This document shows, in pieces, positions 57,210 to 64,000 of a stretch of 64,000 nucleotides of DNA (within the stretch, counting starts at the first letter, position 1; each line of letters begins with the position of its first letter). The notes beneath the pieces are model-generated. The model was not told the origin of the DNA. It was given only the letters and a program-made list of their open reading frames with translations, and searched no databases. Source of the stretch: CATOSD01 sp965226695 (lineage in GTDB: Bacteria; Chloroflexota; Dehalococcoidia; Lucifugimonadales; CATOSD01); NCBI GenBank assembly GCA_965226695.1, contig OZ245405.1, positions 2,356,001 to 2,420,000 on the forward strand. The letters are read 5' to 3'. The position numbers and the translations under genes are program-made.

Positions 57210-58112
57210 CTAACCTACTCTGGTTCCGGTCGCCTTGCCGTTCAGCGTCTCTGTGAGGGCTCTTGTCAGGCGTCCGTCGACTATGTGAGCCACGCTGCCC
57301 CCGCTCAGCGACGTGATGCACGCCTCCAGCTTGGGAATCATGCCGCCGCCGATAACGCTGGAGCCGATGAGACCCCGCGCCTGGCGTTCGGTGAGCCGCG
57401 GTATTACGCGGCGGGAATTGTCGTAGACGCCCTCGACGTCCGTGAGAAACACCAGCCGCTCGGCGCCGAGCGCCGTCGCTATTTCGCCGGCGGCCGTGTC
57501 GGCGTTAATGTTCAACAGCGTGGTCTGAGAAGAGTCCGGCGAGCCGCAAACCGCGACCGGGGCAATGACGGGAATGTACCCCGCCCGCAGCACCGCGTGA
57601 ATCGGCTCAGGGTCGACCCCGGTCACCGTGCCCACCAGCCCCAGCTCGGGGTCCTTGACGACCCCCTTGATCATTCCGCCGTCCGCGCCGCTCAGCCCCA
57701 TCGCCCTGCCGCCCGCCGCCGTGAGCGACGCCACCAGCGTCTTGTTGATGAGACCGGTCAGGACGGCGACCGCGATGTCCAGGCTCTGCGCGTCCGTTAC
57801 CCGCAAGCCTCGCACGAATTTGGGCTTAACGCCCTGCTTCTCCATCCACTCGGAAATCACCTTGCCGCCGCCGTGCACCACCACGGCCGTCCGGCCCTCC
57901 CGCTGGAGCGCCACGAGGTCCTCCAGGGTGGTGTCGTGGCTGCCCAGTGTGCTGCCGCCAATCTTGACTACAGTCGTCCCAACTACAGTCGTCCCATTGG
58001 ATAGAGGCTCCTCTCGTGTAGTGGCTGCTGAAGCCGATGCCTCGACCAGGCCGCGACCATCCGCCGCGCAAGCGAGCGTCTCCGCATCCTGGGCGAGGTG
58101 TCCGCTCTTCAT
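57210..58112 (-). CDS. argB: Acetylglutamate kinase
   Basis: This is a 300-residue protein. Residues about 46-300 are a normal ArgB, which phosphorylates N-acetylglutamate. The motifs are VVKIGGSTLGS, VVVHGGGKVISEWMEKQG, FVRGLRVTDAQSLDI, NINADTAAGEIA, LVFLTDVEGVYD and GGGMIPKLEACI. About 45 residues of low-complexity sequence precede it, rich in Ala, Glu and Gly. At 57967-57996 a perfect 15-base duplication adds a second GTTVV just before the first strand. The start ATG 58112 has no clear ribosome site, so a shorter product is possible, though I see no in-frame start nearby. The argJ stop is 10 bases upstream. Confidence 0.9.
   Translation of the reverse strand: MKSGHLAQDAETLACAADGRGLVEASASAATTREEPLSNGTTVVGTTVVKIGGSTLGSHDTTLEDLVALQREGRTAVVVHGGGKVISEWMEKQGVKPKFVRGLRVTDAQSLDIAVAVLTGLINKTLVASLTAAGGRAMGLSGADGGMIKGVVKDPELGLVGTVTGVDPEPIHAVLRAGYIPVIAPVAVCGSPDSSQTTLLNINADTAAGEIATALGAERLVFLTDVEGVYDNSRRVIPRLTERQARGLIGSSVIGGGMIPKLEACITSLSGGSVAHIVDGRLTRALTETLNGKATGTRVG
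57967..57996 (-). repeat. 15-base tandem duplication in argB
   Basis: ACTACAGTCGTCCCA occurs twice in direct succession on the plus strand (57967-57981 and 57982-57996). In argB it encodes GTTVVGTTVV ahead of the KIGG loop. The duplication is perfect, so it is probably recent. Confidence 0.85.
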
Positions 58113-58122
58113 CGCTAGCGGC

Positions 58123-59340
58123 CTAGGTGCTGTAGGCCGAGTTGAAGGTCACGTACTCCTCGGTGAGGTCGCATCCCCACGCTCGGGCGCTGGCGTCGCC
58201 TATGCCCAGCTCGACGCCGAACGTCACCTCGGCGCCGCCCATCGCGCCAACGACGGCGTCCGTAGAGTAGGGAATGGCCTTCCCCTCGTGGACGATGTGG
58301 ATGCCATTGATGAACAGGTCTATCATGGACTCGTCCATCTCTGCGCCGCTCTTGCCGAGGGCCATCATGATGCGGCCCCAGTTGGGGTCCCTGCCGTGCA
58401 CGGCCGCCTTGACCAGGGAGGAGGAGGCAATCTCACGGGCCGCGACGCGAGCGTCGGACTCGTTCGCCGCCCCGCTGACCTCGACCTCGATGAGGCGCTG
58501 CGCCCCCTCGCCGTCGCGAACCAGCTCCTTTGCCAGCTCGGTGCAGACGTAGGTCAACGCCTCCTGGAAGTCAGCCGCGGTCGCCGTTCCGGGCTGGATC
58601 GCCGGCCCGCCCGCCGCGCCGTTCGCCAGAACGAGCACAGTGTCATTCGTGCTCTGGTCGCCATCGACGTCGATCATATTGAAACTCAAAGCGACCGCCT
58701 CGCTCAGCGCGGCCTTCAGGAAGTCCTGCTCAGCCGTGGCGTCCGTGGCTATGAAGCACAACATTGTCGCCATGTCGGGGTGAATCATGCCCACACCCTT
58801 GGCCGCGCCGCCGAGCGTTACGCGCCGGCCGTCCAGCTCAACGCTGACAGCCATGTCCTTTTTGTGCGAGTCGGTGGTCATAATCGAGCGCGCGAAATCG
58901 TGGCCGCCTTCCGCGGTCAGTCCCACGGCGCCCACGTGCTGGCGAATCAAGGCCATCGGCAGCTCCACGCCTATCATGCCGGTGCTGGCGACCAGCACTT
59001 CATCGGGGTCGACGCCCACGTGCTGAGCGGCCAGCGCCGCCATCTCTTCGGCGTCCGCGCGGCCCTGGTCGCCGACGCAGCAGTTCGCGCAGCCACTGTT
59101 GGCCACCACCGCGCGGGCGGATCCGCGCTTTGCCCGCTCTCGGCTCACCGTGACGGAAGGGGAGAGGATTCGGTTGGTGGAGAAAGTCGCCGCGAGAGCG
59201 GCAGGTCGCTCGGACAGCAGGATCCCGAGGTCGAGCACGCCCTCTTCCCGCGTCTTTAGACCCGCGTACGTGCCGCCCGCGAAGAATCCGGCCGCGGACG
59301 TTACGCTTCCATCTGGAATCAGGTCAATCTTTGCGGCCAA
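58123..59340 (-). CDS. argJ: Bifunctional ornithine acetyltransferase/N-acetylglutamate synthase
   Basis: This is an ArgJ of about 405 residues. It moves an acetyl group from N-acetylornithine to glutamate, which recycles the acetyl group in arginine synthesis. The precursor cleaves itself before the Thr in GVGMIHPDMATML, which then serves as the nucleophile. Other landmarks are FATTNR-like FSTNRILSP, VVANSGCANC, GMIGVELPM and NWGRIMMALG. A longer frame to 59409 exists, but a TATACT -10 box at 59391-59396 lies within it. I therefore prefer TTG 59340, which follows GGGAG and gives the family length. argB follows after 10 bases. Confidence 0.93.
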   Translation of the reverse strand: MAAKIDLIPDGSVTSAAGFFAGGTYAGLKTREEGVLDLGILLSERPAALAATFSTNRILSPSVTVSRERAKRGSARAVVANSGCANCCVGDQGRADAEEMAALAAQHVGVDPDEVLVASTGMIGVELPMALIRQHVGAVGLTAEGGHDFARSIMTTDSHKKDMAVSVELDGRRVTLGGAAKGVGMIHPDMATMLCFIATDATAEQDFLKAALSEAVALSFNMIDVDGDQSTNDTVLVLANGAAGGPAIQPGTATAADFQEALTYVCTELAKELVRDGEGAQRLIEVEVSGAANESDARVAAREIASSSLVKAAVHGRDPNWGRIMMALGKSGAEMDESMIDLFINGIHIVHEGKAIPYSTDAVVGAMGGAEVTFGVELGIGDASARAWGCDLTEEYVTFNSAYST

Positions 59341-59390
59341 AGCTCGCTTCTCCCGTGTGGTGCTAATGTCGTGCCGCCGAAAACTGCGCA

Positions 59391-59420
59391 AGTATAACAT
59401 AGTAGACATCGACTTGCGAA
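59391..59420 (-). promoter_or_regulatory. Candidate promoter of the argJ-argB-UPF0182-argD operon
   Basis: On the minus strand TTCGCA (59415-59420) and TATACT (59391-59396) are separated by 18 bases. The implied transcript starts near 59384, after the longest possible argJ start and about 44 bases before TTG 59340. Confidence 0.5.
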
Positions 59421-59460
59421 AACCCCGCCACCAGCACAGGCGCCCCTGCGAGGCACAGCG

Positions 59461-60063
59461 TCACGCCGTTTCCGGGCACATCCCGGCCAGCGGCACGCGC
59501 AGCAGTGGCCGGTAGACGGCGCCGCCAGGCGCGAGCGTGCTTTGAAACAGCACAATAGCGTCTACGTCGAAGCCCGATGCTTCCAGCGGTTGCGCGGCTC
59601 GCAGCACGCAGAGCGCGCGAGACCTGTCTTCTCTCGACGCCGAGTCGCGCAGCCGGGCAAGTGTGAGGTGCGGGTTGAACGGCCGGCGCTCCCTCGCGAA
59701 GCCCAGGTCGGCCAGGCAGCCGTCGACGCTCGTCTGGAGCGCCCCCAGGTTGTCCAGGTCGCCCGCGATGCCGGCCCACAGCACACGGGGTGCGGGGCCG
59801 CTCGGAAACGCGCCGACGCCGCCCAGCGAGAGGGCGAACGGCGTATGCTGGCCGGCGGCGCGCTCGATGGGGCCGCCAATTGCCTCTATCCGGTCGGCGG
59901 GCACGTCGCCCAGGAACTTGAGCGTGAGGTGGATGCCCTCTGGACGCACGGCCCGCAGCCCGCCGACCCGGGCGGCCCTGAGCTCCCCCACCACGCGGGC
60001 CAGCGCGTCCTTTGCGCGGTCCGGCAGCTCTATCGCCACGAACGCGCGCACCGGTTGACGCAA
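59461..60063 (-). CDS. thpR: RNA 2',3'-cyclic phosphodiesterase (2H family)
   Basis: This is a 200-residue 2H phosphoesterase of the ThpR/LigT group, which opens 2',3'-cyclic phosphates in RNA to the 2'-phosphate. The two HxT motifs are HLTLKFLGDV (near residue 45) and HLTLARLRD (near 135), spaced as expected. The opening RAFVAIELPD is typical. It lies 23 bases after the upstream SDR gene and 120 bases before argJ on the same strand. A role in RNA repair or tRNA processing is a family inference. Confidence 0.9.
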   Translation of the reverse strand: MRQPVRAFVAIELPDRAKDALARVVGELRAARVGGLRAVRPEGIHLTLKFLGDVPADRIEAIGGPIERAAGQHTPFALSLGGVGAFPSGPAPRVLWAGIAGDLDNLGALQTSVDGCLADLGFARERRPFNPHLTLARLRDSASREDRSRALCVLRAAQPLEASGFDVDAIVLFQSTLAPGGAVYRPLLRVPLAGMCPETA

Positions 60064-60086
60064 CGCACCGCGCTCCTCGGACCGGG

Positions 60087-60881
60087 CTACTGCTGCACGG
60101 CCTGGCCCACGCCGCCGCTCGCCGCTATCGCCTCGCCCGTGACAGCGATCGCCAGCGGGGACGCGAGGAATGCGACGACGTAGGCAATCTCGGTCGCGTC
60201 GACAATCTTCCGGATTGCGATGCCCTGCGAAATGCGCTCTTCGACGTCTTCAACCGACACGCCCTCGCGCTCCGCCTGCTCCGCATGCATGGGGCCGGTG
60301 CGCTCAGTGCGGGTCGTGCCCGGGTGCACGACGTTGACGTTAACGCCGTGCGGGCCCAGCTCGTTGGAGAGCGTCTTGGTCATGTGTACCAGCGCCAGGT
60401 TGCGAACGCCGCTGTAGGTGCCAGAGTTGCGCGACGCCATGCCGCCGATGTTGATTATCCGGCCCCAGCCCTGTTCGCGCATGATCGGCGCCACTGCCTT
60501 GGCGCAGCGCAGGTAGCCCACCACCTTGGTGTTGAGGTCGGCAAGCAGGTCCTCGTCGTCCGCGTCGTCCAGCCCGCCGCCCACGAGGCCGCCCGGGTAC
60601 GCGGCGTTGTTCACGAGCACGTCCACCCTGCCGAACTCGGCCATGGTCGCATCCACCAGCCCTTGCACCGACTGATTGCTGGTGGTGTCGGCGGGAACGG
60701 CGATGACTCGCCCCCCGGTCTCCGCCGATAGCTCCTGTGCGGCCTCTTCCAACAGCCCCTCGCGCCTGGCGCAAATCACCACGTTCACGCCCTCACGCGC
60801 GAGCTCACGCGCGATCGCCTTGCCGATTCCCACGCTGCCGCCGGTCACGATGGCGACTTTGCCGGTTAGCTGAAGGTCCAT
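60087..60881 (-). CDS. Short-chain dehydrogenase/reductase (classical SDR)
   Basis: This is a 264-residue SDR. The glycine motif is TGGSVGIGKA, the NNAAY strand follows (NNAG variant), the Ser is in NIGGMASRNSG and Tyr with Lys occurs in YSGVRNLALVHMTK. In the last stretch Tyr-x-x-x-Arg replaces the classical YxxxK, and a Lys follows later, so the active site is not fully standard. The C-terminus AITGEAIAASGGVGQ-like is typical of 3-oxoacyl-ACP reductase relatives. VVICARREG supplies Arg residues for NADP. thpR follows 23 bases downstream. The substrate is unknown. Confidence 0.82.
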   Translation of the reverse strand: MDLQLTGKVAIVTGGSVGIGKAIARELAREGVNVVICARREGLLEEAAQELSAETGGRVIAVPADTTSNQSVQGLVDATMAEFGRVDVLVNNAAYPGGLVGGGLDDADDEDLLADLNTKVVGYLRCAKAVAPIMREQGWGRIINIGGMASRNSGTYSGVRNLALVHMTKTLSNELGPHGVNVNVVHPGTTRTERTGPMHAEQAEREGVSVEDVEERISQGIAIRKIVDATEIAYVVAFLASPLAIAVTGEAIAASGGVGQAVQQ

Positions 60882-60935
60882 TCTCTCGCTCCTCTCATGC
60901 TTGGCCCCGGCCGCATTACCGGGCCACCTCCGTAG

Positions 60936-60956
60936 GGGCGGGTTTCAAACCCGCCC
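60936..60956. repeat. Intergenic palindrome, GGGCGGGTTT/AAACCCGCCC
   Basis: A perfect 10-base inverted repeat around a single C lies in the spacer between two SDR genes. The neighbouring GTAGGG and the variant near 52418 suggest another dispersed repeat family. Confidence 0.72.
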
Positions 60957-60993
60957 GCGTCCATTTTCCCCTGTGTCCTGCCCGGGGCGTGGT

Positions 60994-61836
60994 CTAGTAA
61001 GGCAATTTCAACCCCGGCGTTTGCTGGGCGTAGTGCGCCTGCCGGACGCCGAAGTCCTCCTGAAGCTGCACGGTCAGCCCGCCGTCCACGGCCAAGGCGT
61101 GGCCGGTGATGAACGAGGCCTCGCCCGAGCACAGGAAGACGATCGCGTTGGCGACGTCTACGGGGAGCCCGACCCTGCGAAGTGGGTACTGGTCTTCCAG
61201 GAAATGCGCGCCGGAGCGGTCCTCGCCGTAGCTCGCCTCTATGCGCTCCGTCACGATGTGGCCAGGGCAAATGGCGTTAACTCTTATGTTCATCGGCCCG
61301 AAGTCGGTCGCCATCTGGCGAGTCATGCCGATGACCGCGGACTTGCCCGCCTCGTAGACGAGCTTGCCAGGCGCCATGAGCATTCCGTGGACGGACGCGA
61401 TGTTGACGATGCTGCCCGCGCCTGTCTTCCGCATCTCCGGGACGGCGTACTTGACGCCGAGGAAGATCGACTTGGCGAGAACCCCCATCTCGAAGTCCCA
61501 CCGCTCCTCGGTAACGTCCAGCGCGCTGCCGGTGTCCGGGCCGTGCGCCGGGCTGTAGGCGTTGTTCACCAGGATGTCGAGCCTTCCCCACAGTTCGACC
61601 GCACGCTCGATCATGCCGCGTATGTCGTCGTGGCTGCCCACGTCGGCCCGCACCACCTGGGCCTCGCCGCCGGCCTCCCGAATCCTGCGCGCGTTGGCCT
61701 CCCCCGCGTCGAGATCGATGTCCGCGATGAGAGCTTTCGCCCCCTCCTCGGCAAGCCGCCTCGCGGCTGCGCCGCCAATGCCGAGTGCGCCGCCCGTTAC
61801 TATGGCCACCTGTCCCTCGAGTCTTGCCATCGGCAT
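60994..61836 (-). CDS. Short-chain dehydrogenase/reductase (glucose-dehydrogenase-like SDR)
   Basis: This is a 280-residue SDR with the complete classical set: TGGALGIGGAAA, Asp in LIADIDLDAGE (NAD-type), NNAYSP, the Ser in NIASVHGML and Tyr/Lys in YEAGKSAVIGM, then the C-terminal GHALAVDGGLTVQ. The last two are normal for members acting on sugars, cyclohexanols or steroids. It is separated from the other SDR by the palindrome at 60936. The start at 61836 (GTG/ATG region) or at the next Met 61830 is uncertain. A TTGTAA-N16-TACAAT promoter lies upstream, overlapping one for the opposite strand. Confidence 0.87.
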   Translation of the reverse strand: MPMARLEGQVAIVTGGALGIGGAAARRLAEEGAKALIADIDLDAGEANARRIREAGGEAQVVRADVGSHDDIRGMIERAVELWGRLDILVNNAYSPAHGPDTGSALDVTEERWDFEMGVLAKSIFLGVKYAVPEMRKTGAGSIVNIASVHGMLMAPGKLVYEAGKSAVIGMTRQMATDFGPMNIRVNAICPGHIVTERIEASYGEDRSGAHFLEDQYPLRRVGLPVDVANAIVFLCSGEASFITGHALAVDGGLTVQLQEDFGVRQAHYAQQTPGLKLPY

Positions 61837-61901
61837 CCTCCCATCGGCGCGCGCGGCCGCCCCGCTTGAATTGATACGGCTCTGTGTCGTAGTGTAACCT
61901 C

Positions 61902-61929
61902 ATTGTACCTGCTGACGGATTTGTTACAA
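61902..61929 (-). promoter_or_regulatory. Candidate promoter of the SDR gene (minus strand)
   Basis: TTGTAA (61924-61929) and TACAAT (61902-61907) are separated by 16 bases on the minus strand, about 65 bases before the SDR start. Confidence 0.55.
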
Positions 61930-61930
61930 G
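61903..61930 (+). promoter_or_regulatory. Candidate promoter of the small-protein/FIST unit (plus strand)
   Basis: TTGTAC (61903-61908) and TACAAG (61925-61930) are separated by 16 bases on the plus strand. The box covers the same bases as the minus-strand promoter, so the two polymerases could not bind at once. Confidence 0.45.
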
Positions 61931-61951
61931 CGCGATGGGAACGGTGCCTCA

Positions 61952-62203
61952 ATGGCCGACGACATCATATCCATGGACGACATGATGACGCTCTACGAGG
62001 TCACGGACCGCTTCGGCATTGACAGGGAGCAGATCAGCGTCCCGCTTGAGAAGAGCGGCGGCGGCTCGCTCAGCCTCCTGCGCTCCGGCGCGGTCGAGAT
62101 CACCGTACCCGCGAACGTGCCTACCCGCGACTGGCTGCCCGTGCTGGAGGCGGACCTCAAGAGCAAGGGCTTCCTAGAGGTGGAAGAGGACGACGACTTC
62201 TAG
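61952..62203 (+). CDS. Small hypothetical protein before the FIST gene
   Basis: This is an 83-residue acidic protein I do not recognise. It is compact, with a possible helix-strand-strand-helix layout: MTLYEVTDRFGIDREQ, then SLSLLRSGAVEITVPAN and DWLPVLEADLKSKGF. There is no signal or membrane segment. It reads in the same direction as the FIST gene, 62 bases ahead, and shares a likely promoter. The acidic end EEDDDF is notable. Codon use is normal for the window, which supports a real gene. Confidence 0.6.
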   Translation: MADDIISMDDMMTLYEVTDRFGIDREQISVPLEKSGGGSLSLLRSGAVEITVPANVPTRDWLPVLEADLKSKGFLEVEEDDDF

Positions 62204-62265
62204 TCAGGAATACTGAGACCAGGGCGGCCGGGGCCGCAGGCGAGAGTCCACAAGGGGGATAGCAG

Positions 62266-63450
62266 ATGAGATGGAGTTCAGCGGTATCCGAGGCGGACAC
62301 TCTCGCCGACGCGGTGCGGGACTGCGCCGCCAGGCTCAACACCGAACTGGAAGGCGCGCGCCCCGACCTCGTTGTCGCGTTCGCGTCGGCCCACTACGCC
62401 GACAGCTTCGCCGACGTGCCCTCGCTCGTTGGCGCGGCGCTGCCGGGCGGCGTGCTGGTTGGCTGCTCCAGCGGCGGCGTGATAGGCGCCGGCGCGGAGG
62501 TGGAGAACCGCCCCGGCTTCGCGATGGCCGCCGCACAGATGCCGGGCGTGTCCATCACACCCTTCCACGTGGAGGACGCCGCACTACCGGACGGCGATGC
62601 GCCGCCTCAGGACTGGGAAGCGCTCCTAAACACGTCGGCTGGGAACGATCCGCAGTTTCTGCTGCTCGCCGACCCGTTCAGCGTAAGAGGGGAGTTCCTG
62701 CTGATGGGACTCGACTACGCCTTCCCCGGCAGCGTCAAGATTGGCGGCCTGGCGAGCGGCGGAATCCAGCCGGGCGCCAACGCGCTGTTCCTGGGCGACG
62801 AGGTCCACCACGCCGGCATGGTGGGACTGGCGTTCAGCGGCGACGTCATGATCGATACCGTCGTCGCGCAGGGCTGCCGGCCCATCGGTGCGCCCATGCA
62901 GATAACGGAATGCCAGAGCAACGTGCTAATCGGGGTGGACGGTCGCACGCCGTTCGAGGCGCTCAAGGAGGTGTTCACCGGGCTCAGCGATCGCGACAGG
63001 CAGCTTGCCCAGAACTCGCTCTTCCTGGGGATAGTGATGGACGGGATGAACGAGTCGCCGCGGCAGGGCGACTTCCTCATTCGAAACATCGTCGGTGTGG
63101 ACGGCAAGCGCGGAGTGCTCGCCATCGGCGAGATGCTCAAAGAGGGCCAGATAGTGCAGTTCCACCTGCGGGACGCCGACACGTCGGCACAGGACCTGGA
63201 CGCGGTCCTCGAACGCTACCTGGACACGCAAGCAATCCACGGAGAGGCCGGGGCGCTGTTGTTCTCCTGCCTGGGCAGAGGGTCGTACCTCTACGGGCGG
63301 GCCGACCACGACACGGACATGTTCCGCGATAAACTGGGCCCTATGCCGTTGACCGGCTTCTTCTGCAACGGCGAGATCGGCCAGGTCGGAGGCTCAACCT
63401 ACCTGCACGGCTACACCAGCTCGTTCGGCGTCTTCCACCCCAAGTCCTAG
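62266..63450 (+). CDS. FIST-domain signalling protein
   Basis: This is a 394-residue protein with an N-terminal FIST domain (about residues 30-230) and the C-terminal FIST_C domain (about 235-385). FIST domains are thought to bind small ligands such as amino acids in signal transduction. Typical parts are LVGCSSGGVIG, FLLLADPFSV, KIGGLASGG, GVVG-like HHAGMVGLAFSG and LLFSCLGRGSYLYG, then LTGFFCNGEIGQVG and YLHGYTSSFGVF. No kinase or transmembrane domain is attached, so it acts as a stand-alone receptor or enzyme. It ends just before the nested repeat at 63452. Confidence 0.9.
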   Translation: MRWSSAVSEADTLADAVRDCAARLNTELEGARPDLVVAFASAHYADSFADVPSLVGAALPGGVLVGCSSGGVIGAGAEVENRPGFAMAAAQMPGVSITPFHVEDAALPDGDAPPQDWEALLNTSAGNDPQFLLLADPFSVRGEFLLMGLDYAFPGSVKIGGLASGGIQPGANALFLGDEVHHAGMVGLAFSGDVMIDTVVAQGCRPIGAPMQITECQSNVLIGVDGRTPFEALKEVFTGLSDRDRQLAQNSLFLGIVMDGMNESPRQGDFLIRNIVGVDGKRGVLAIGEMLKEGQIVQFHLRDADTSAQDLDAVLERYLDTQAIHGEAGALLFSCLGRGSYLYGRADHDTDMFRDKLGPMPLTGFFCNGEIGQVGGSTYLHGYTSSFGVFHPKS

Positions 63451-63451
63451 T

Positions 63452-63514
63452 CCCTTCCCCCTCGATGGGGGAAGGTTAGTGCCTGCCCTGAGCCTGTCGA
63501 AGGGATGGGGGTGA
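63452..63514 (+). repeat. Palindromic repeat interrupted by a 24-base nested element
   Basis: The left part, CCCTTCCCCCTCGATGGGGG followed by AAGGTTAG, and the right part, GATGGGGGTGA, together match the repeat at 23747 and 33914. They are parted by 24 bases (63480-63503) that include GAGCCTGTCGAAGG. The insert splits the sequence GTTAG|GATGGGG exactly. Confidence 0.8.
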
Positions 63515-64000
63515 CCCAAGCGCACCACCTACCCCCATCGCGCGCGCCAGCAGCCGCTCCGCGTTGCCCCCCAGGATAGCCGTCAGGTCCCCCTCCGACG
63601 CCACGGTCCGCCGCGCCTCGTCGATCAGCCGGCGCGCGCGCAGCAACGGGTAGTCGCTGCCCAGCAGGACTCGCCCCGCGCCGGCCAGCGCCGTGACGGT
63701 GGGGAACACCGAGGCCGAGTACAGGAGCGGCGACGCCGCCGAGTCGAAGTAGACGTTCGACAGGCTCTCTTCGACCTCCGGCATCAGCGCGTAGAAGGGC
63801 AGGCCGCCTCCCCAGTGGGCGCACACTATGGCGACGTCGGGAAACGCGAGGATGAACCGCCAAAGCGACTCAGGGCGGGTCGCGCCCTTGCCGGGGTAGA
63901 GGTGGCCCACCGGCTCCGACGAGTGAGTCGCCACGATGAGGCCCAGGTGTCGCGCCGCCTCCATCACAGGGGCCATCACCCGCTTGTCGCCAATTTCGTA
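63476..64000 (-). CDS. Amidohydrolase_2-type metal-dependent hydrolase (start outside window)
   Basis: This is the C-terminal part (about 174 residues visible) of an amidohydrolase. The reading frame is open to the window edge, so the start is missing. Visible parts are IVATHSSEPVGHLY (metal His), VAIVCAHWGGGLPFYAL (His-Trp), VYFDSAASPL and VLLGSDYPLLR with the metal Asp. The order is typical of the amidohydrolase-2 group, also seen at 29202. The last residues (SPPSLRQAQGRH) are encoded by the repeat at 63452-63514 rather than by conserved gene sequence. Confidence 0.8.
   Translation of the reverse strand, partial: YEIGDKRVMAPVMEAARHLGLIVATHSSEPVGHLYPGKGATRPESLWRFILAFPDVAIVCAHWGGGLPFYALMPEVEESLSNVYFDSAASPLLYSASVFPTVTALAGAGRVLLGSDYPLLRARRLIDEARRTVASEGDLTAILGGNAERLLARAMGVGGALGSPPSLRQAQGRH

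Noticed and set aside
1..64000. CRISPR array
   Set aside because: I found no regularly spaced identical direct repeats of 23-47 bases; the only array (14145-14455) has three degenerate copies at 103-118-base spacing.

Overview
The window is dense, high-GC bacterial DNA (roughly 60-68% G+C in most lines I sampled) with about 58 protein genes or gene fragments, one tRNA and no rRNA. The gene mix points to Chloroflexota, most likely a Dehalococcoidia/SAR202-like lineage. It includes several SDRs, a CaiB/BaiF CoA-transferase fusion, an LLM-class flavin monooxygenase, an enolase-superfamily enzyme, hydantoinase A/B, amidohydrolases, an archaeal-type PEP carboxylase and a B12-dependent methylmalonyl-CoA mutase split into two chains. 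This is inference from gene content; no marker gene was placed on a tree.

Layout. 1-4.3 kb: the end of mcrC (cut by the window edge), an MrfA/YprA-like helicase, a small acidic protein, and a selenoprotein of the SelW/Rdx family whose in-frame UGA hides it from ordinary gene calling. 4.5-12.6 kb: a fused double CaiB CoA-transferase, a GT39-like membrane protein with PA14-like domains, a cupin, a dienelactone hydrolase and archaeal-type PEP carboxylase. 12.6-18.8 kb: a K+ channel, a HAD hydrolase, a three-copy degenerate repeat array before an XRE/ImmA pair (ImmA is split), then SDR, SRPBCC and VOC genes. 18.8-21.3 kb: a gene-poor G-rich spacer, one low-GC orphan gene and tRNA-Lys, which together look like an acquired patch. 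21.4-36.8 kb: catabolic genes (carbamoyltransferase-like protein, type-2 lactate/malate dehydrogenase family, S9 peptidase, ThDP enzyme, LLM oxidoreductase, amidohydrolase, tautomerases, deacetylase, gamma-glutamyltransferase, enolase-superfamily enzyme) interleaved with short palindromic repeats. 36.8-41.1 kb: a methylmalonyl-CoA mutase/epimerase operon behind a near-consensus promoter. 41.1-48.1 kb: methyltransferases (one frameshifted), a GNAT, ruvB and a two-gene ABC exporter. 48.3-53.1 kb: hydantoinase/oxoprolinase A and B, and plsY. 53.2-60.1 kb: argJ-argB-UPF0182-argD, with a large membrane protein inserted in the arginine genes. 60.1-64 kb: two SDRs, a small protein, a FIST protein and an amidohydrolase cut by the window edge.

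How the genes fit together. The mutase operon (large chain, PaREP1 protein, acyl-CoA dehydrogenase, epimerase, B12 chain) would feed propionyl-CoA carbon into succinyl-CoA. PEP carboxylase would refill oxaloacetate. argJBD supply the acetylated arginine route. Much of the remainder looks like a toolkit for amides, lactones, CoA thioesters and carbonyl compounds. The most notable item is the UGA-containing SelW-like gene at 3981-4268. It has a strong Shine-Dalgarno, a CxxU motif and a hairpin placed where a bacterial SECIS should be.
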